Source of the DNA: Halosimplex litoreum
Lineage (GTDB): Archaea > Halobacteriota > Halobacteria > Halobacteriales > Haloarculaceae
NCBI RefSeq assembly: GCF_016065055.1
Contig: NZ_CP065856.1
Location: 62,001 to 126,000, forward strand
DNA length: 64,000 nucleotides
Direction of reading: 5' to 3'
Shown here: one piece after another, positions 44,591 through 53,206 of the stretch
How positions within the stretch are numbered: the stretch's first letter is position 1
Layout of the letters: each line of letters opens with the position of its first letter
Position numbers and translations under genes: made by a program
Notes under the pieces: generated by a model
Seen by the model: the letters and a program-made list of their open reading frames with translations, nothing else
The model's database searches: none
What the model was told of the DNA's origin: nothing

Positions 44591-46088
44591 CACAGCGCTG
44601 CAGGTCGGGATCGTCGCCGGCTACATGCTCGTCGCACTGGCGATCGGCGTCGTCGCCTACCGCCTGACCGAGCGCACGGCCGAGGACTACTACCTCGCCT
44701 CCCGGACGCTGGGAACCGTCGTTCTCCTCTTCACGACGTTCGCGACGCTGCTGTCGGCGTTTACCTTCTTCGCCGGGCCGAACATCAGCTACGGCGCCGG
44801 TCCGGAGTGGATCCTCGTCATGGGCCTGATGGACGGCGTCATCTTCGGGATCCTGTGGTACGTCCTGGGCTACAAGCAGTGGCTCGTCGGGAAGGCGAAC
44901 GGCTATCTCACCCTGGGGGAGATGCTCGGTGACCGGTTCGGGTCGCTTCGCCTGCGCCTGCTCGTCGCCGGCGTCAGCATCTTCTGGTTGTTCCCGTACG
45001 TGATGCTCCAGCAGCAGGGTGCCGGCACCGCCATCGAGGCGCTGACCGGCGGCGCGGTCCCCTACTGGGCCGGCGCCGGGGCGATCACCCTCTTCATGAT
45101 CGGCTACGTCGCCCTCTCGGGGATGCGCGGCGTCGCCTGGACGGACACGCTCCAGGGCGCGTTCATGCTCGTGATCGTCTGGGCGGCGTTCGTCTGGGTC
45201 GGGTCGGCCGCGGGGGGTATCGGCTCGGCGACCGCGACGCTGGGCGACGTGGACGGCAACTTCCTCGCGCTCGGCGGCGGCACCTACACGCCCGAGTACG
45301 TCCTCTCGACGGCGATCTCGATCGCGTTCGGCGTCACGATGTTCCCCCAGGTCAACCAGCGCTTTTTCGTCGCCGAGTCGAAGGCCGTCATCAAGCGCAC
45401 GCTCCCGCTGTGGCCCGTCCTCGTCGTCCTCCTGTTCGTCCCGGCGTTCATGATGGGGTCGTGGGCGCGGGGCCTCGGCATCCAGGCCGGCGCCAACGAG
45501 AACGTCCTTCCCCTGCTGCTGGCCGAGTACACGCCCGCGTGGTTCGCGGCGCTCGTCGTCGCGGGGGCGATGGCCGCGATGATGTCCTCCAGCGACTCGA
45601 TGCTGCTGTCGGGCTCGTCGTACTTCACTCGCGACATCTACCGGCCGCTGGTCGAGGAGGCAAGCGAGGAGCGCGAGGCGTTCCTGGGTCGGGTCGGCGT
45701 CGCCGTCTTCGCGACTCTATCCTTCGTCGCCAGCCTGTTCCAGCCCGCGACGCTGCTCGAGATCGGCGACACCGCGTTCGGCGGGTTCGCCCAGCTGGCG
45801 CTGCCCGTGGGCGTGGCGCTGTACTGGCGAGCCACGACGAAGTGGGGCATGTTCGTCGGGATCGGCGGGAGTCAGATCGTCTACATCGCGGGCGTCCTGT
45901 TCCCGGTGGTGTCCGTCTCGCTACCGCTCGTCGGGACGGTCCCGTTCGGCGTCCCCGGCTCGCTGCTGGGCTGGAGCATCTCCGTCTGGTGTATGCTCCT
46001 CGGCCTCGTCCTGACCGTCGGCGCCTCGCTGGTGACGAACGCGAGTCCCGAGGAAGACGCGTCCGTCTACGCCACCGGCGCGGACTGA
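44583..46088 (+). CDS. Sodium/solute symporter (SSS family)
   Basis: 501 residues, about 13 transmembrane helices. SSS features include an early DYYLASRTLGTVVLLFTTFATLLSAFTFF, GYVALSGMRGVAWTD and SSDSMLLSGSSYFTRDIY. The last is the conserved SSxDS-type sodium-site region of helix 8. It imports an organic solute with Na+. The substrate is not readable. It ends 104 bases upstream of the dihydroxyacetone kinase operon on the same strand, so dihydroxyacetone, glycerol-related solutes or pyruvate are candidates by context only. Confidence 0.9.
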   Translation: MADTALQVGIVAGYMLVALAIGVVAYRLTERTAEDYYLASRTLGTVVLLFTTFATLLSAFTFFAGPNISYGAGPEWILVMGLMDGVIFGILWYVLGYKQWLVGKANGYLTLGEMLGDRFGSLRLRLLVAGVSIFWLFPYVMLQQQGAGTAIEALTGGAVPYWAGAGAITLFMIGYVALSGMRGVAWTDTLQGAFMLVIVWAAFVWVGSAAGGIGSATATLGDVDGNFLALGGGTYTPEYVLSTAISIAFGVTMFPQVNQRFFVAESKAVIKRTLPLWPVLVVLLFVPAFMMGSWARGLGIQAGANENVLPLLLAEYTPAWFAALVVAGAMAAMMSSSDSMLLSGSSYFTRDIYRPLVEEASEEREAFLGRVGVAVFATLSFVASLFQPATLLEIGDTAFGGFAQLALPVGVALYWRATTKWGMFVGIGGSQIVYIAGVLFPVVSVSLPLVGTVPFGVPGSLLGWSISVWCMLLGLVLTVGASLVTNASPEEDASVYATGAD

Positions 46089-46160
46089 CGGGGCCGAAAC
46101 CCGCGACTCGCCGCTCCGGAACGAGCTCGTCCGGCCGGTCGGCGTCGTCCGGCTCAACAC

Positions 46161-46166
46161 TTATTT
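46161..46166 (+). promoter_or_regulatory. Probable TATA box of dhaKLM
   Basis: TTATTT lies 27-32 bases before the dhaK ATG in an AT-rich patch that stands out from the flanking GC-rich DNA. The spacing matches a leaderless haloarchaeal transcript, so dhaKLM can be expressed separately from the symporter upstream. Confidence 0.5.
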
Positions 46167-46192
46167 CTTCACGATTCATTATTACGTACGGG

Positions 46193-47188
46193 ATGAAGAA
46201 ACTGATCAACGACCCGGACGACGTCGTCGACGAGATGCTCGACGGGATGGTCGCGGCCCATCCCGACCGGCTCCGTCGGCTCTCCGACACGCAGGTCGTG
46301 GTCCGGACCGACGCGCCGCTCGACGAGGTCGGTGTCGTCAGCGGCGGCGGCAGCGGACACGAGCCGACACACGCCGGCTACATCGGTGACGGAATGCTCG
46401 ACGGCGCCGCGGCGGGCGACGTGTTCTCCTCGCCCACCGCCGACGAGTTCGAGGCACTCGTCGACGCCTGCGACGGCGGCGAAGGGGTCCTCGCGGTCGT
46501 CAAGAACTACGAGGGGGACGTGATGAACTTCGAGACGGCGATCGAGCTCGCCGAGATGGAGGGGGCCGAGGTCGCGACGGTCGTCGTGAACGACGACGTG
46601 GCGGTCGAGGACTCGCTGTACACCTCCGGTCGCCGCGGCGTCTGCGGGACCATCCTCGTCCACAAGGCCGCGGGAGCGAAGGCCGCCGAGGGCGCCGACC
46701 TCGCGGACGTCCAGCGCGTCGGTCAGAAGGTGGTCGACAACGTCGGGACGATGGGCATGGCGCTCACCTCCTGTGTCACGCCCGAGAAGGGCGAACCGAC
46801 CTTCGACCTCGGCGACGAGGAGATCGAACTCGGGATCGGCATCCACGGCGAACCCGGCACCGAACGGACGGGGACGATGTCCGCCGACGAGGTCACCGAC
46901 GAGCTGACCGAGTCGGTCCTCGCGGACCTGGACCTCGACGAGGACCAGGAGGTGCTCACGATCGTCAACGGGATGGGTGGGACGCCCCAGATGGAGCTGT
47001 TCGTCGTCAACCGCCGGCTCCAGGAACTGCTCGACGAGCGCGGGCTCGACACCTGGGACGCCTGGGTCGGCGACTACATGACCTCGCTGGACATGGCAGG
47101 GTGTTCGATCACCGTCTGTGCCGTCGACGACGAACTGAAAGAGCTACTCGCCGCGCCGGCAGACACGCCAGCGCTGACGGTGCGATGA
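46193..47188 (+). CDS. dhaK: PTS-type dihydroxyacetone kinase, subunit DhaK
   Basis: 331 residues from ATG 46193. DhaK binds dihydroxyacetone covalently through a His: GIHGEPGTERTG places it at residue 218. Also present are the Gly loop VVSGGGSGHEPTHAGY and AVVKNYEGDVMNFE, with the Lys and Asp that contact substrate. It passes no phosphate itself; DhaL supplies the phosphate from its bound ADP/ATP. The stop overlaps dhaL by four bases (ATGA). Together with DhaL, DhaM, EI and HPr it makes dihydroxyacetone phosphate from PEP. Confidence 0.97.
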   Translation: MKKLINDPDDVVDEMLDGMVAAHPDRLRRLSDTQVVVRTDAPLDEVGVVSGGGSGHEPTHAGYIGDGMLDGAAAGDVFSSPTADEFEALVDACDGGEGVLAVVKNYEGDVMNFETAIELAEMEGAEVATVVVNDDVAVEDSLYTSGRRGVCGTILVHKAAGAKAAEGADLADVQRVGQKVVDNVGTMGMALTSCVTPEKGEPTFDLGDEEIELGIGIHGEPGTERTGTMSADEVTDELTESVLADLDLDEDQEVLTIVNGMGGTPQMELFVVNRRLQELLDERGLDTWDAWVGDYMTSLDMAGCSITVCAVDDELKELLAAPADTPALTVR

Positions 47189-47889
47189 GCGCGGACGGTG
47201 AAGCGGCCGTCGCCGCGGTCGAACGGGTCGCCGAGCGCCTCGAACGCGAGCGCGACTACCTCACGGAGCTGGACTCCGCGATCGGCGACGCCGACCACGG
47301 CGGGAACATGGCCCGCGGCTGGGCCAGCGCCGCCGAGGCCGTCCGCGAGCTGGACGACCCCGACCCTGCGACGGTCGCGAAGGCGACCGGGCGGACGCTC
47401 ATGTCCGAAGTCGGCGGAGCTTCGGGCCCGCTGTACGGCGGGTCGCTCGTCTTCGCCAGCGTCGAACTCGACGACGGGCTCACCCCGGAGTCCGCCGTCG
47501 CGTTCGCCGAGACGTACCTGGAGAAGGTACGGGACCGCGGCGACGCCAGCGTCGGGGATCAGACGATGGTCGACGCGCTCGTCCCGCTGGTCCACACGTT
47601 CAAGAAGTCGATCGAGGTCGACGGCCTGCCGCCGGTGGTGGCGCTCGCGAAGGCCGTCGACGCCGCCGAGCGCGGCGCCGCCTTCACCGTCCCGATCCGA
47701 GCGAGGAAGGGGCGCGCGTCGTATCTCGGCTGGCGTTCGGTGGGCCACAAGGACCCGGGCGCGACGAGCACGCTGTTCGTCGCGGAGTCGCTGCTTGAGA
47801 CCGCCCGCGACCGCCTCGACGCGACCGTCGCCCCAGACCTCGACGCCACGTCACCGACGGTCCCCGAGGAGGGGGCCACGGAGGGGTGA
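47185..47889 (+). CDS. dhaL: PTS-type dihydroxyacetone kinase, subunit DhaL
   Basis: 234 residues. The metal/ADP-binding signature SAIGDADHGGNM (three Asp), GGASGPLYGG and VGDQTMVDALVP are all present. An eight-helix barrel holding a permanently bound ADP that is re-phosphorylated by DhaM is family knowledge. The ATG overlaps the dhaK TGA and its own TGA overlaps the dhaM ATG, so the three subunits are made in stoichiometric order. A C-terminal acidic tail follows the core. Confidence 0.95.
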   Translation: MSADGEAAVAAVERVAERLERERDYLTELDSAIGDADHGGNMARGWASAAEAVRELDDPDPATVAKATGRTLMSEVGGASGPLYGGSLVFASVELDDGLTPESAVAFAETYLEKVRDRGDASVGDQTMVDALVPLVHTFKKSIEVDGLPPVVALAKAVDAAERGAAFTVPIRARKGRASYLGWRSVGHKDPGATSTLFVAESLLETARDRLDATVAPDLDATSPTVPEEGATEG

Positions 47890-48269
47890 TGATCGGCCTC
47901 GTCGTCGTCTCCCACAGCGAGCGGGCGGCCGACGGGATCGCCGAAGTCGCCGCCGAGATGGGCGGCGAGACCCACATCGAACCGGTCGGCGGCGACGGTC
48001 GGGGCGGTATCGGGACCGTCCCCGACGACATCGAGGCGGCACTCGCGGCGGTGGACGACGGCGAGGGCGTCGTCGTCCTCGTCGACCTCGGCAGTGCCGT
48101 GATGAACGCCGAAGTGGCCATCGAGATGGCGGACACGGAAGCGGTCGTCGCCGACGCGCCCGTCCTCGAAGGCGCGGTCAACGCCGCCGTCGCCGCGACG
48201 AGTCCGACGGCGACGCTCGACACCGTCCGCGAACGGGCCGAGGCCGCCCGCGAGATCGACAAGCTGTAG
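47889..48269 (+). CDS. dhaM: PTS-type dihydroxyacetone kinase, subunit DhaM (EIIA-Dha)
   Basis: 126 residues from ATG 47889 (a GTG three bases earlier is possible). The EIIA domain begins MIGLVVVSHSERAADG, with the phosphorylated His9, and contains VVVLVDLGSAVMNAE. Only the EIIA domain is present: unlike the Escherichia coli protein it has no fused HPr or EI domain, so it must be phosphorylated by the separate HPr encoded at 50024. It hands the phosphate to DhaL. It is the last gene of dhaKLM and converges on ptsI. Confidence 0.93.
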   Translation: MIGLVVVSHSERAADGIAEVAAEMGGETHIEPVGGDGRGGIGTVPDDIEAALAAVDDGEGVVVLVDLGSAVMNAEVAIEMADTEAVVADAPVLEGAVNAAVAATSPTATLDTVRERAEAAREIDKL

Positions 48270-48335
48270 ACTCGCCTGCCACCGGAGCTCGGCCGCGGTA
48301 GTCGGCCGCCGGGGATCGCCTCGCTCCGGCCGGCC

Positions 48336-50027
48336 TCACGACCGGTCGAGCACGTCGAGGACGCCTTCGCGGGTCTGACAGGCCAGCGCACGCTCGGCGA
48401 GGGCGGCCGCGTCGTCGGCGTCGGTCTCACGCACCCGCGCTTTCACCGCGGGCACCGTCACCGAGCTCGCGCTGAGTTCGTCCAGACCCAGGCCGACGAG
48501 CAGTTCCGTCAGCGCCGGGTCACCCGCCATCTCACCGCACATCCCGATCCACGCGTCCGTCCTGCCGGTGGCCTCCGCAGTGCGGTCGATCGCCCGCAGA
48601 ACCGCCGGGTGGAGCGGATCGTGGAGGGTCGCGACGCCCTCGTTCTCCCGGTCGGCGGCCATCACGTACTGCGTGAGGTCGTTCGTCCCGATGCTGAGGA
48701 AATCGAGGCGGTCGGCCAGTTCGTCCGCGAGGAACGCCGCCGCCGGCGTCTCGACCATCGCGCCCAGTTCCGGCATCGCGTGGTCGATCCCCGCCGCATC
48801 GAGGTCCTCCGCGACGGCCTCTATCCGGTCGAGGGCAGCCTCGACTTCCTCGACGCGGGCCACCATCGGGAACATCACCGCCAGACCGTCGCCGTGGTCG
48901 CTCGCGGTCGCGCGCAACAGCACTCGCAGTTGCGTCTCGAACAGGTCGGCGTGTTCGTCCAGCGAGGGCCGGATCCCTCGCCGGCCCAGGAACGGGTTCG
49001 TCTCCGTCGGCGTGTCGAGATAGGGGACCGGCTTGTCGCCCCCGACGTCCAGCGTCCGCACGACGACCCGGTCGTCGGGGAACGCCGCCAGCGCGGCGGT
49101 GATAGCCTCGTACTGCTCGTCCTCGTCCGGCGGCGTCGCGCGGTCGAGGAAGAGGAACTCCGTCCGGAACAGCCCGACGCCGTCGGCCCCCCGCTCGGCC
49201 GCCGGGCCGAGTTCCGCGACGCGCCCGACGTTGGCGGCCACTTCGACCGCGCGACCGTCGGCCGTGTGCACCCGCTCGGTACGGACCGGTGCCTCGACGC
49301 CGCCCGCGCTCGCCCGTCTGCGCTCGTCGGGGTCGACGACGACCTCCCCGGCCTCACCGTCGACGAGTACGTCGACGCCCTCGTCGACGGTCGCGAGTCC
49401 GTCGCCGACGCCGACGACGGCCGGGATCGACAGCGCGCGAGCGATGATCGCCGCGTGGGCCGTCCGGCCGCCGGTCGCGGTCACGATGCCCGCGACGGCG
49501 TCGGGGTCGAGTTCGGCCGTGTCGCTCGGCGTCAGCCGCTCGGCCAGCAGGACGGTCTCCGACGGCAGGGCCGCGAGGTCGACCGCATCGATGCCCAGCA
49601 GCGCGCGCAGGAGCCGGTCGCGTACGTCGCGCAGGTCGTCCGCGCGCTCGGCCATTCGCCCCTCTAGCCCCTCGAACTGCGCGACGGCCTCGGCGAAGCG
49701 GTCGGCGACGGCGTGTTCGGCGAGCGTCCCGTCGGCGACGGCGTCCTCGATATCCCCGACCAGTTGCGGGTCGTCGAGGAACTGCCGGTGGGCCTCGAAG
49801 ACGGCGGCCTCGTCCGCGCCGACACGGTCGGCGGTTCGGTCGCGCGCGACGGCGAGCGCTTCACGCGCTTCGTCGCGGGCACGCTCGACGCGTTCCACTT
49901 CCGCTTCGGGGTCGACCGTTTCTGGGTCGGGTCGTTCCGGGAGCGAGAGGGCGGCCTCGGGGCGGTACCAGCGTGCGCGCCCGACGCCCGACAGCGGCGT
50001 GGTTCCCACGCCCGAGAGCGTTCTCAC
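48336..50027 (-). CDS. ptsI: PEP-protein phosphotransferase (PTS enzyme I)
   Basis: 563 residues. The N-terminal domain carries the phosphorylated His in GGRTAHAAIIAR. The C-terminal TIM barrel shows GVGLFRTEFLFLDR, VRTLDVGGDKPVPYL, FLSIGTNDLTQYVMA and the catalytic Cys in IGMCGEMAGDP. It takes phosphate from PEP and gives it to HPr. Its ATG overlaps the ptsH stop by four bases. The pair is convergent with dhaKLM, so in this locus the general PTS enzymes appear dedicated to dihydroxyacetone. A shared use by a sugar EII elsewhere cannot be excluded. Confidence 0.96.
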   Translation of the reverse strand: MRTLSGVGTTPLSGVGRARWYRPEAALSLPERPDPETVDPEAEVERVERARDEAREALAVARDRTADRVGADEAAVFEAHRQFLDDPQLVGDIEDAVADGTLAEHAVADRFAEAVAQFEGLEGRMAERADDLRDVRDRLLRALLGIDAVDLAALPSETVLLAERLTPSDTAELDPDAVAGIVTATGGRTAHAAIIARALSIPAVVGVGDGLATVDEGVDVLVDGEAGEVVVDPDERRRASAGGVEAPVRTERVHTADGRAVEVAANVGRVAELGPAAERGADGVGLFRTEFLFLDRATPPDEDEQYEAITAALAAFPDDRVVVRTLDVGGDKPVPYLDTPTETNPFLGRRGIRPSLDEHADLFETQLRVLLRATASDHGDGLAVMFPMVARVEEVEAALDRIEAVAEDLDAAGIDHAMPELGAMVETPAAAFLADELADRLDFLSIGTNDLTQYVMAADRENEGVATLHDPLHPAVLRAIDRTAEATGRTDAWIGMCGEMAGDPALTELLVGLGLDELSASSVTVPAVKARVRETDADDAAALAERALACQTREGVLDVLDRS

Positions 50028-50344
50028 GGCGGTTCACCCCCGCCGCTGTCGGTCGCGGGTTCGCTATCGCTCTCGCCGTTCTTGCCCTCTACGGGGGTCG
50101 TCAGGACCGCTTCGAGCGCGTCGAGCGCCTCCGCGGCGTCGTCACCCTCGGCGACGATGCGCACCGTCTCGCCGTTGCGGACGTTGAGACCGGTGACGGC
50201 GAGCATACTGTTCGCACCGACCCCCTCCTCGCCGGGACGGCCGACCGTCAGTTCTGCTTCGAACTCGTTCGCCGCCCGGACGAACGCGGCGGCGGGGCGG
50301 GCGTGCAGCCCCGCGTCCGGGACGACCTCGACGGTTCGTTCCAT
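50024..50344 (-). CDS. ptsH: HPr phosphocarrier protein
   Basis: 106 residues from ATG 50344. GLHARPAAAF places the phosphorylated His at residue 14. GANSMLAVTGL gives the helix-2 region with a Ser at the position used for regulatory phosphorylation in bacteria; no HPr kinase is seen here. A Glu/Ser/Pro tail of about 20 residues extends the usual 85. It relays phosphate from enzyme I to DhaM. First gene of the ptsHI pair, divergent from the CARF-like regulator 109 bases away. Confidence 0.95.
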   Translation of the reverse strand: MERTVEVVPDAGLHARPAAAFVRAANEFEAELTVGRPGEEGVGANSMLAVTGLNVRNGETVRIVAEGDDAAEALDALEAVLTTPVEGKNGESDSEPATDSGGGEPP

Positions 50345-50453
50345 AGTGATCGATCGTGTTTGATAGGCATGACGCTGTCGTCGGTGGTTCCGTCGTACCT
50401 CGCCGCCGGGTCGAGACTGGCCTTTTTTACCCACACCGGTCGTCCGTTCGCGT

Positions 50454-51356
50454 ATGCAGACCCACATCGTCCCGGTCGGCTTCGACTACGACCGGTTGAT
50501 CGCGCCGCTGGTGCGCGACAGACTCGACGTGGACCGCGTCGTCCTGCTGGAGGGCGCGGTCGGCAGCGAGGCCAACGTCGAGTACTCCCGGAACCTCGCC
50601 GCCAAGCTGGAGAAGGACTACCGCAACCTCCTCGGGGCGACGACCGAACGGTTCGTCGTCGAAGACGTCTACGACTACGACGAGGCCTTCGAACAGGCGT
50701 TCGAACTCATCAACGCCGAACTCGACCGCGAGGACGACGCGAAGGTGTGGGTCAACATCTCCGCGATGCCCCGGACGGTGTCCTTTGCCTTCGCCACGGC
50801 CGCCCACTCCATCATGGTCGAGCGCGAGGAGGACCGCCAGCGCATCCACACCTACTACACCGTCCCCGAGAAGTACCTCGAGACCGAACTCGCCGAGGAG
50901 CTCCACCGCGGGATCGACCTCCTCTCGGACCTGGAGGGCGCCGTCGACGACCCCGACCTCGCCGAGCGCGTCGACGAGCGGCTGGCCGCCGCCGAGGAAC
51001 TGCTCTCGGAGTTCGACGAGCGCGGGACGACCATCGGCGCCAAGGAGTTCGACGGCCAGCACATCCTCGAACTCCCCGTCGCCTCCTTCTCGAACGTCAA
51101 GCCGTTCGAGGAGCTGATCCTCTTCACCCTCGGCGAACACGGCGAGTTCGAGTCCGTCTCCGAGCTGGCCCAGGAACTCGCGCGCGAGCTCGGCGAGGAG
51201 TACACCGACAGCTTCCGCTCGAAGGTCATCTACAACGTCGACCGCCTCGGACCGGGGGGGAAGGGCTACATCGAACAGGAGGAACAGGGCAAGTCCTACC
51301 GTACGCGACTGTCGCGCATCGGCGAGCTGTGGGTCCGCGCGCACTCGGACGACTGA
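50454..51356 (+). CDS. HFX_2341/DUF6293-like regulator (CARF-like sensor plus winged helix)
   Basis: 300 residues. Residues 1-150 form a Rossmann-type sensor (THIVPVGFDYDRLIAPLV, DRVVLLEG, VWVNISAMPRTVSFAFATAAHSI) of the CARF-like kind that binds nucleotide-like ligands in Csa3 regulators. The C-terminal 110 residues are a winged helix (LILFTLGEHGEFESVSELAQEL, then SFRSKVIYNVDRLGPGG). The family label is from memory. Divergence from ptsH by 109 bases suggests control of the PTS/Dha genes. Confidence 0.8.
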   Translation: MQTHIVPVGFDYDRLIAPLVRDRLDVDRVVLLEGAVGSEANVEYSRNLAAKLEKDYRNLLGATTERFVVEDVYDYDEAFEQAFELINAELDREDDAKVWVNISAMPRTVSFAFATAAHSIMVEREEDRQRIHTYYTVPEKYLETELAEELHRGIDLLSDLEGAVDDPDLAERVDERLAAAEELLSEFDERGTTIGAKEFDGQHILELPVASFSNVKPFEELILFTLGEHGEFESVSELAQELARELGEEYTDSFRSKVIYNVDRLGPGGKGYIEQEEQGKSYRTRLSRIGELWVRAHSDD

Positions 51357-51528
51357 GGTGAGCCAGGATGGATCGAACGCGGGTCACGCTCGGGTCGGCC
51401 TCGTCGGGTTCGCACTCGTGGCGCTCGGGTTCGCGGTGACGCCGGGACTGGTCTCGAAGACCGCCGTCGCGTGCTCGTCGCACGAACCGGCCGCCTTCCA
51501 CGGGTTCGACGGCTGCTCGGAGAGAGTC

Positions 51529-52569
51529 TTACGGTGTGATGACGGCGCGGCCGTCGATCTCGCCGTGTTCGAGCCGCTCGGCGACGGTGTTGATGTCACC
51601 GAGGTCGTAGCGACTGGTCGTCAGTTCCACGTCGCCGCGGTCGACGAGCGCGACGAGTTCCTGCAGTTCGGTGTAGCGGCCGACGATGTTGCCCTGGAAC
51701 GAGAACTCGCCGTTGACGAGCGCCTGGGCTGGCTCGTGGACGTGGCCGCCGTAGCCGATTATCTGGTGGTCGCCGCCGGCGGCGACGATGTCCGGGGCCA
51801 GGGCCGTCGTCTCGTCGGCGCCGACGAAATCGAGCACCTGCGCGGCGCCGGTGCCGTCGGTGAAGTCGTCGACGACTGCCGCCACGTCCTCGCTCTCGGG
51901 GTCGACTGTGAGCTGGGCGCCCAGGTCGGTCGCGAGCTCGCGAGCGGATTCCTTGAGGTCGACGGCGACGACGTCGGCGGCGGACATCGCGTCGAGACAC
52001 TGGAGCCCGATGTGGCCGAGCCCGCCGACGCCGATGACGACGGCGGTGTCGCCGGGGGCCAGGTCGCGGACAGACCGCTTCGCGGCGTGGTAGGCGGTGA
52101 TCCCGGCGTCTGCGTGGGGTGCGATATCGACCGGGTCGACGCCCCCCGGGAGCGGGACGATCGAGCGCTCGCCGGTCAGCAGGTAGTCGGCGAAGCCGCC
52201 GTCGACGGTGAGCCCGTTGAAAGACTGGTTCTCGCAGTACATCGTCTCGCCCTCGCGACAGGCTCGGCAGACGCCGCAGGTCTGGACCGGGTGACAGACC
52301 ACCCGGTCGCCCGGTTCGACCGTCCGCACGTCGTCGCCGACCTCGACGACGGTGCCGGCGTTCTCGTGGCCAAGGGTCATCGGGAGGTCCTGGTCGACGT
52401 AGTCGGTCCACATGCCCTCGACGATGTGGTTGTCCGTCTGGCACCAGCCGGCGCCTTCGACCTCGACAAGGACGCCGTCCCCGGAGCCGATCTCGGGGCG
52501 GTCGACCTCCTCGACGGTGAGCCCGTTCGCCATGTCGTCGGTGTACTCGTGGAGTCGGGCAGCGCGCAT
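51529..52569 (-). CDS. Zinc-dependent alcohol dehydrogenase
   Basis: 346 residues from ATG 52569. The catalytic zinc site is provided by Cys in GAGWCQTDNHIVEG and His in LGHENAG. The structural zinc Cys set is CGVCRACREGETMYC. The Rossmann loop is VIGVGGLGHIGLQCLDAM, and the Asp ending strand 2 (VVAVDLKES) favours NAD. It oxidises an alcohol or polyol or reduces an aldehyde; the substrate is unreadable. Near the Dha kinase genes, a polyol-to-ketone role such as glycerol or sugar-alcohol oxidation is a reasonable but unproven idea. Confidence 0.92.
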   Translation of the reverse strand: MRAARLHEYTDDMANGLTVEEVDRPEIGSGDGVLVEVEGAGWCQTDNHIVEGMWTDYVDQDLPMTLGHENAGTVVEVGDDVRTVEPGDRVVCHPVQTCGVCRACREGETMYCENQSFNGLTVDGGFADYLLTGERSIVPLPGGVDPVDIAPHADAGITAYHAAKRSVRDLAPGDTAVVIGVGGLGHIGLQCLDAMSAADVVAVDLKESARELATDLGAQLTVDPESEDVAAVVDDFTDGTGAAQVLDFVGADETTALAPDIVAAGGDHQIIGYGGHVHEPAQALVNGEFSFQGNIVGRYTELQELVALVDRGDVELTTSRYDLGDINTVAERLEHGEIDGRAVITP

Positions 52570-52681
52570 GTCTCGCGGTTGGGCGCTCGAAAGGTTAAAT
52601 CCACAGTCGGCGAGCGCTACCCGGTCCGAGCGCGACGCTCCGGTCCGAACGGGTAAGCCGGTCGCGCCCCAACGGCGATCC

Positions 52682-53023
52682 ATGCCTACGGTCCGCTACG
52701 GCGACCGCGAGATCGACTGCGAGCGGGGCGACGCGCTCCGGGACGTGCTGCTGGACGCGGGGATCGTGCCGCACAACGGCGCCTCGAAACGGGTCAACTG
52801 CGGCGGTCACGGCACGTGCGGCACCTGCGCCGTCGCGGTCGACGGCCCGACGAGCGCGCCGACGGCCCGGGAACGCTGGCGGCTGGACTTCCCGCCGCAC
52901 GACGCGACAGCGGACCTCAGACTCGCCTGTCAGACCCGCGTCGAGGGCGACCTGACTGTCGTGAAGTTTCCGGGCTTCTGGGGACAACACGCGGACGAAC
53001 CGCCGGTGAGCGAGGGGGACTGA
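52682..53023 (+). CDS. Plant-type [2Fe-2S] ferredoxin
   Basis: 113 residues from ATG 52682. The cluster Cys lie in RVNCGGHGTCGTCAV (three) and LACQTRV (the fourth), the spacing of plant-type ferredoxins. It lacks the acidic insertion of the main haloarchaeal ferredoxins and is shorter, so it is probably an accessory electron carrier. Cytosolic. It is divergent from the alcohol dehydrogenase and lies upstream of valS. Confidence 0.92.
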   Translation: MPTVRYGDREIDCERGDALRDVLLDAGIVPHNGASKRVNCGGHGTCGTCAVAVDGPTSAPTARERWRLDFPPHDATADLRLACQTRVEGDLTVVKFPGFWGQHADEPPVSEGD

Positions 53024-53107
53024 ACGGGGCCGCGGCGGACGCGACGCCGCCGAGCAGCCGACGCGATGACGTAAGCGTTATGTTGGCGCCTCGTCCACTC
53101 TCTACCG

Positions 53108-53197
53108 ATGACAGGGCCGTTCGACGGGATCGACGCTCGCGTCGCGAACGAGCCCCGGCTCTCGGTAGCCGTCGCCGTACGTGTAGGGGCCCCCTAG
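53108..53197 (+). CDS. Putative Val-rich leader peptide of valS (29 residues)
   Basis: Reads MTGPFDGIDARVANEPRLS and ends VAVAVRVGAP, stop TAG. Five of 29 residues are Val, four within seven positions, and three of those four use GTA, a rare Val codon in this GC-rich DNA. Position relative to the TATA-like box fits a leaderless start. The Val codons lie just ahead of and within the 5' arm of a hairpin. Existence as a translated peptide is an inference. Confidence 0.45.
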   Translation: MTGPFDGIDARVANEPRLSVAVAVRVGAP

Positions 53198-53206
53198 CCC
53201 CGACAC
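53181..53206 (+). promoter_or_regulatory. Hairpin at the end of the valS leader frame
   Basis: GTGTAGGGGC (53181-53190) pairs with GCCCCGACAC (53197-53206) at nine of ten positions around a six-base loop. The upstream GCCCC at 53152-53156, inside the leader frame, can pair with the same GGGGC, giving a mutually exclusive alternative. No U-run follows. The core TAGGGG-C-CCCCTA is also a perfect DNA palindrome, so a protein operator is a rival reading. Confidence 0.45.

Noticed and set aside
51358-52656. Frame starting GTG with a hydrophobic stretch that looks like a signal peptide
   Set aside because: After about 45 codons it is antisense to the alcohol dehydrogenase and loses protein-like composition.
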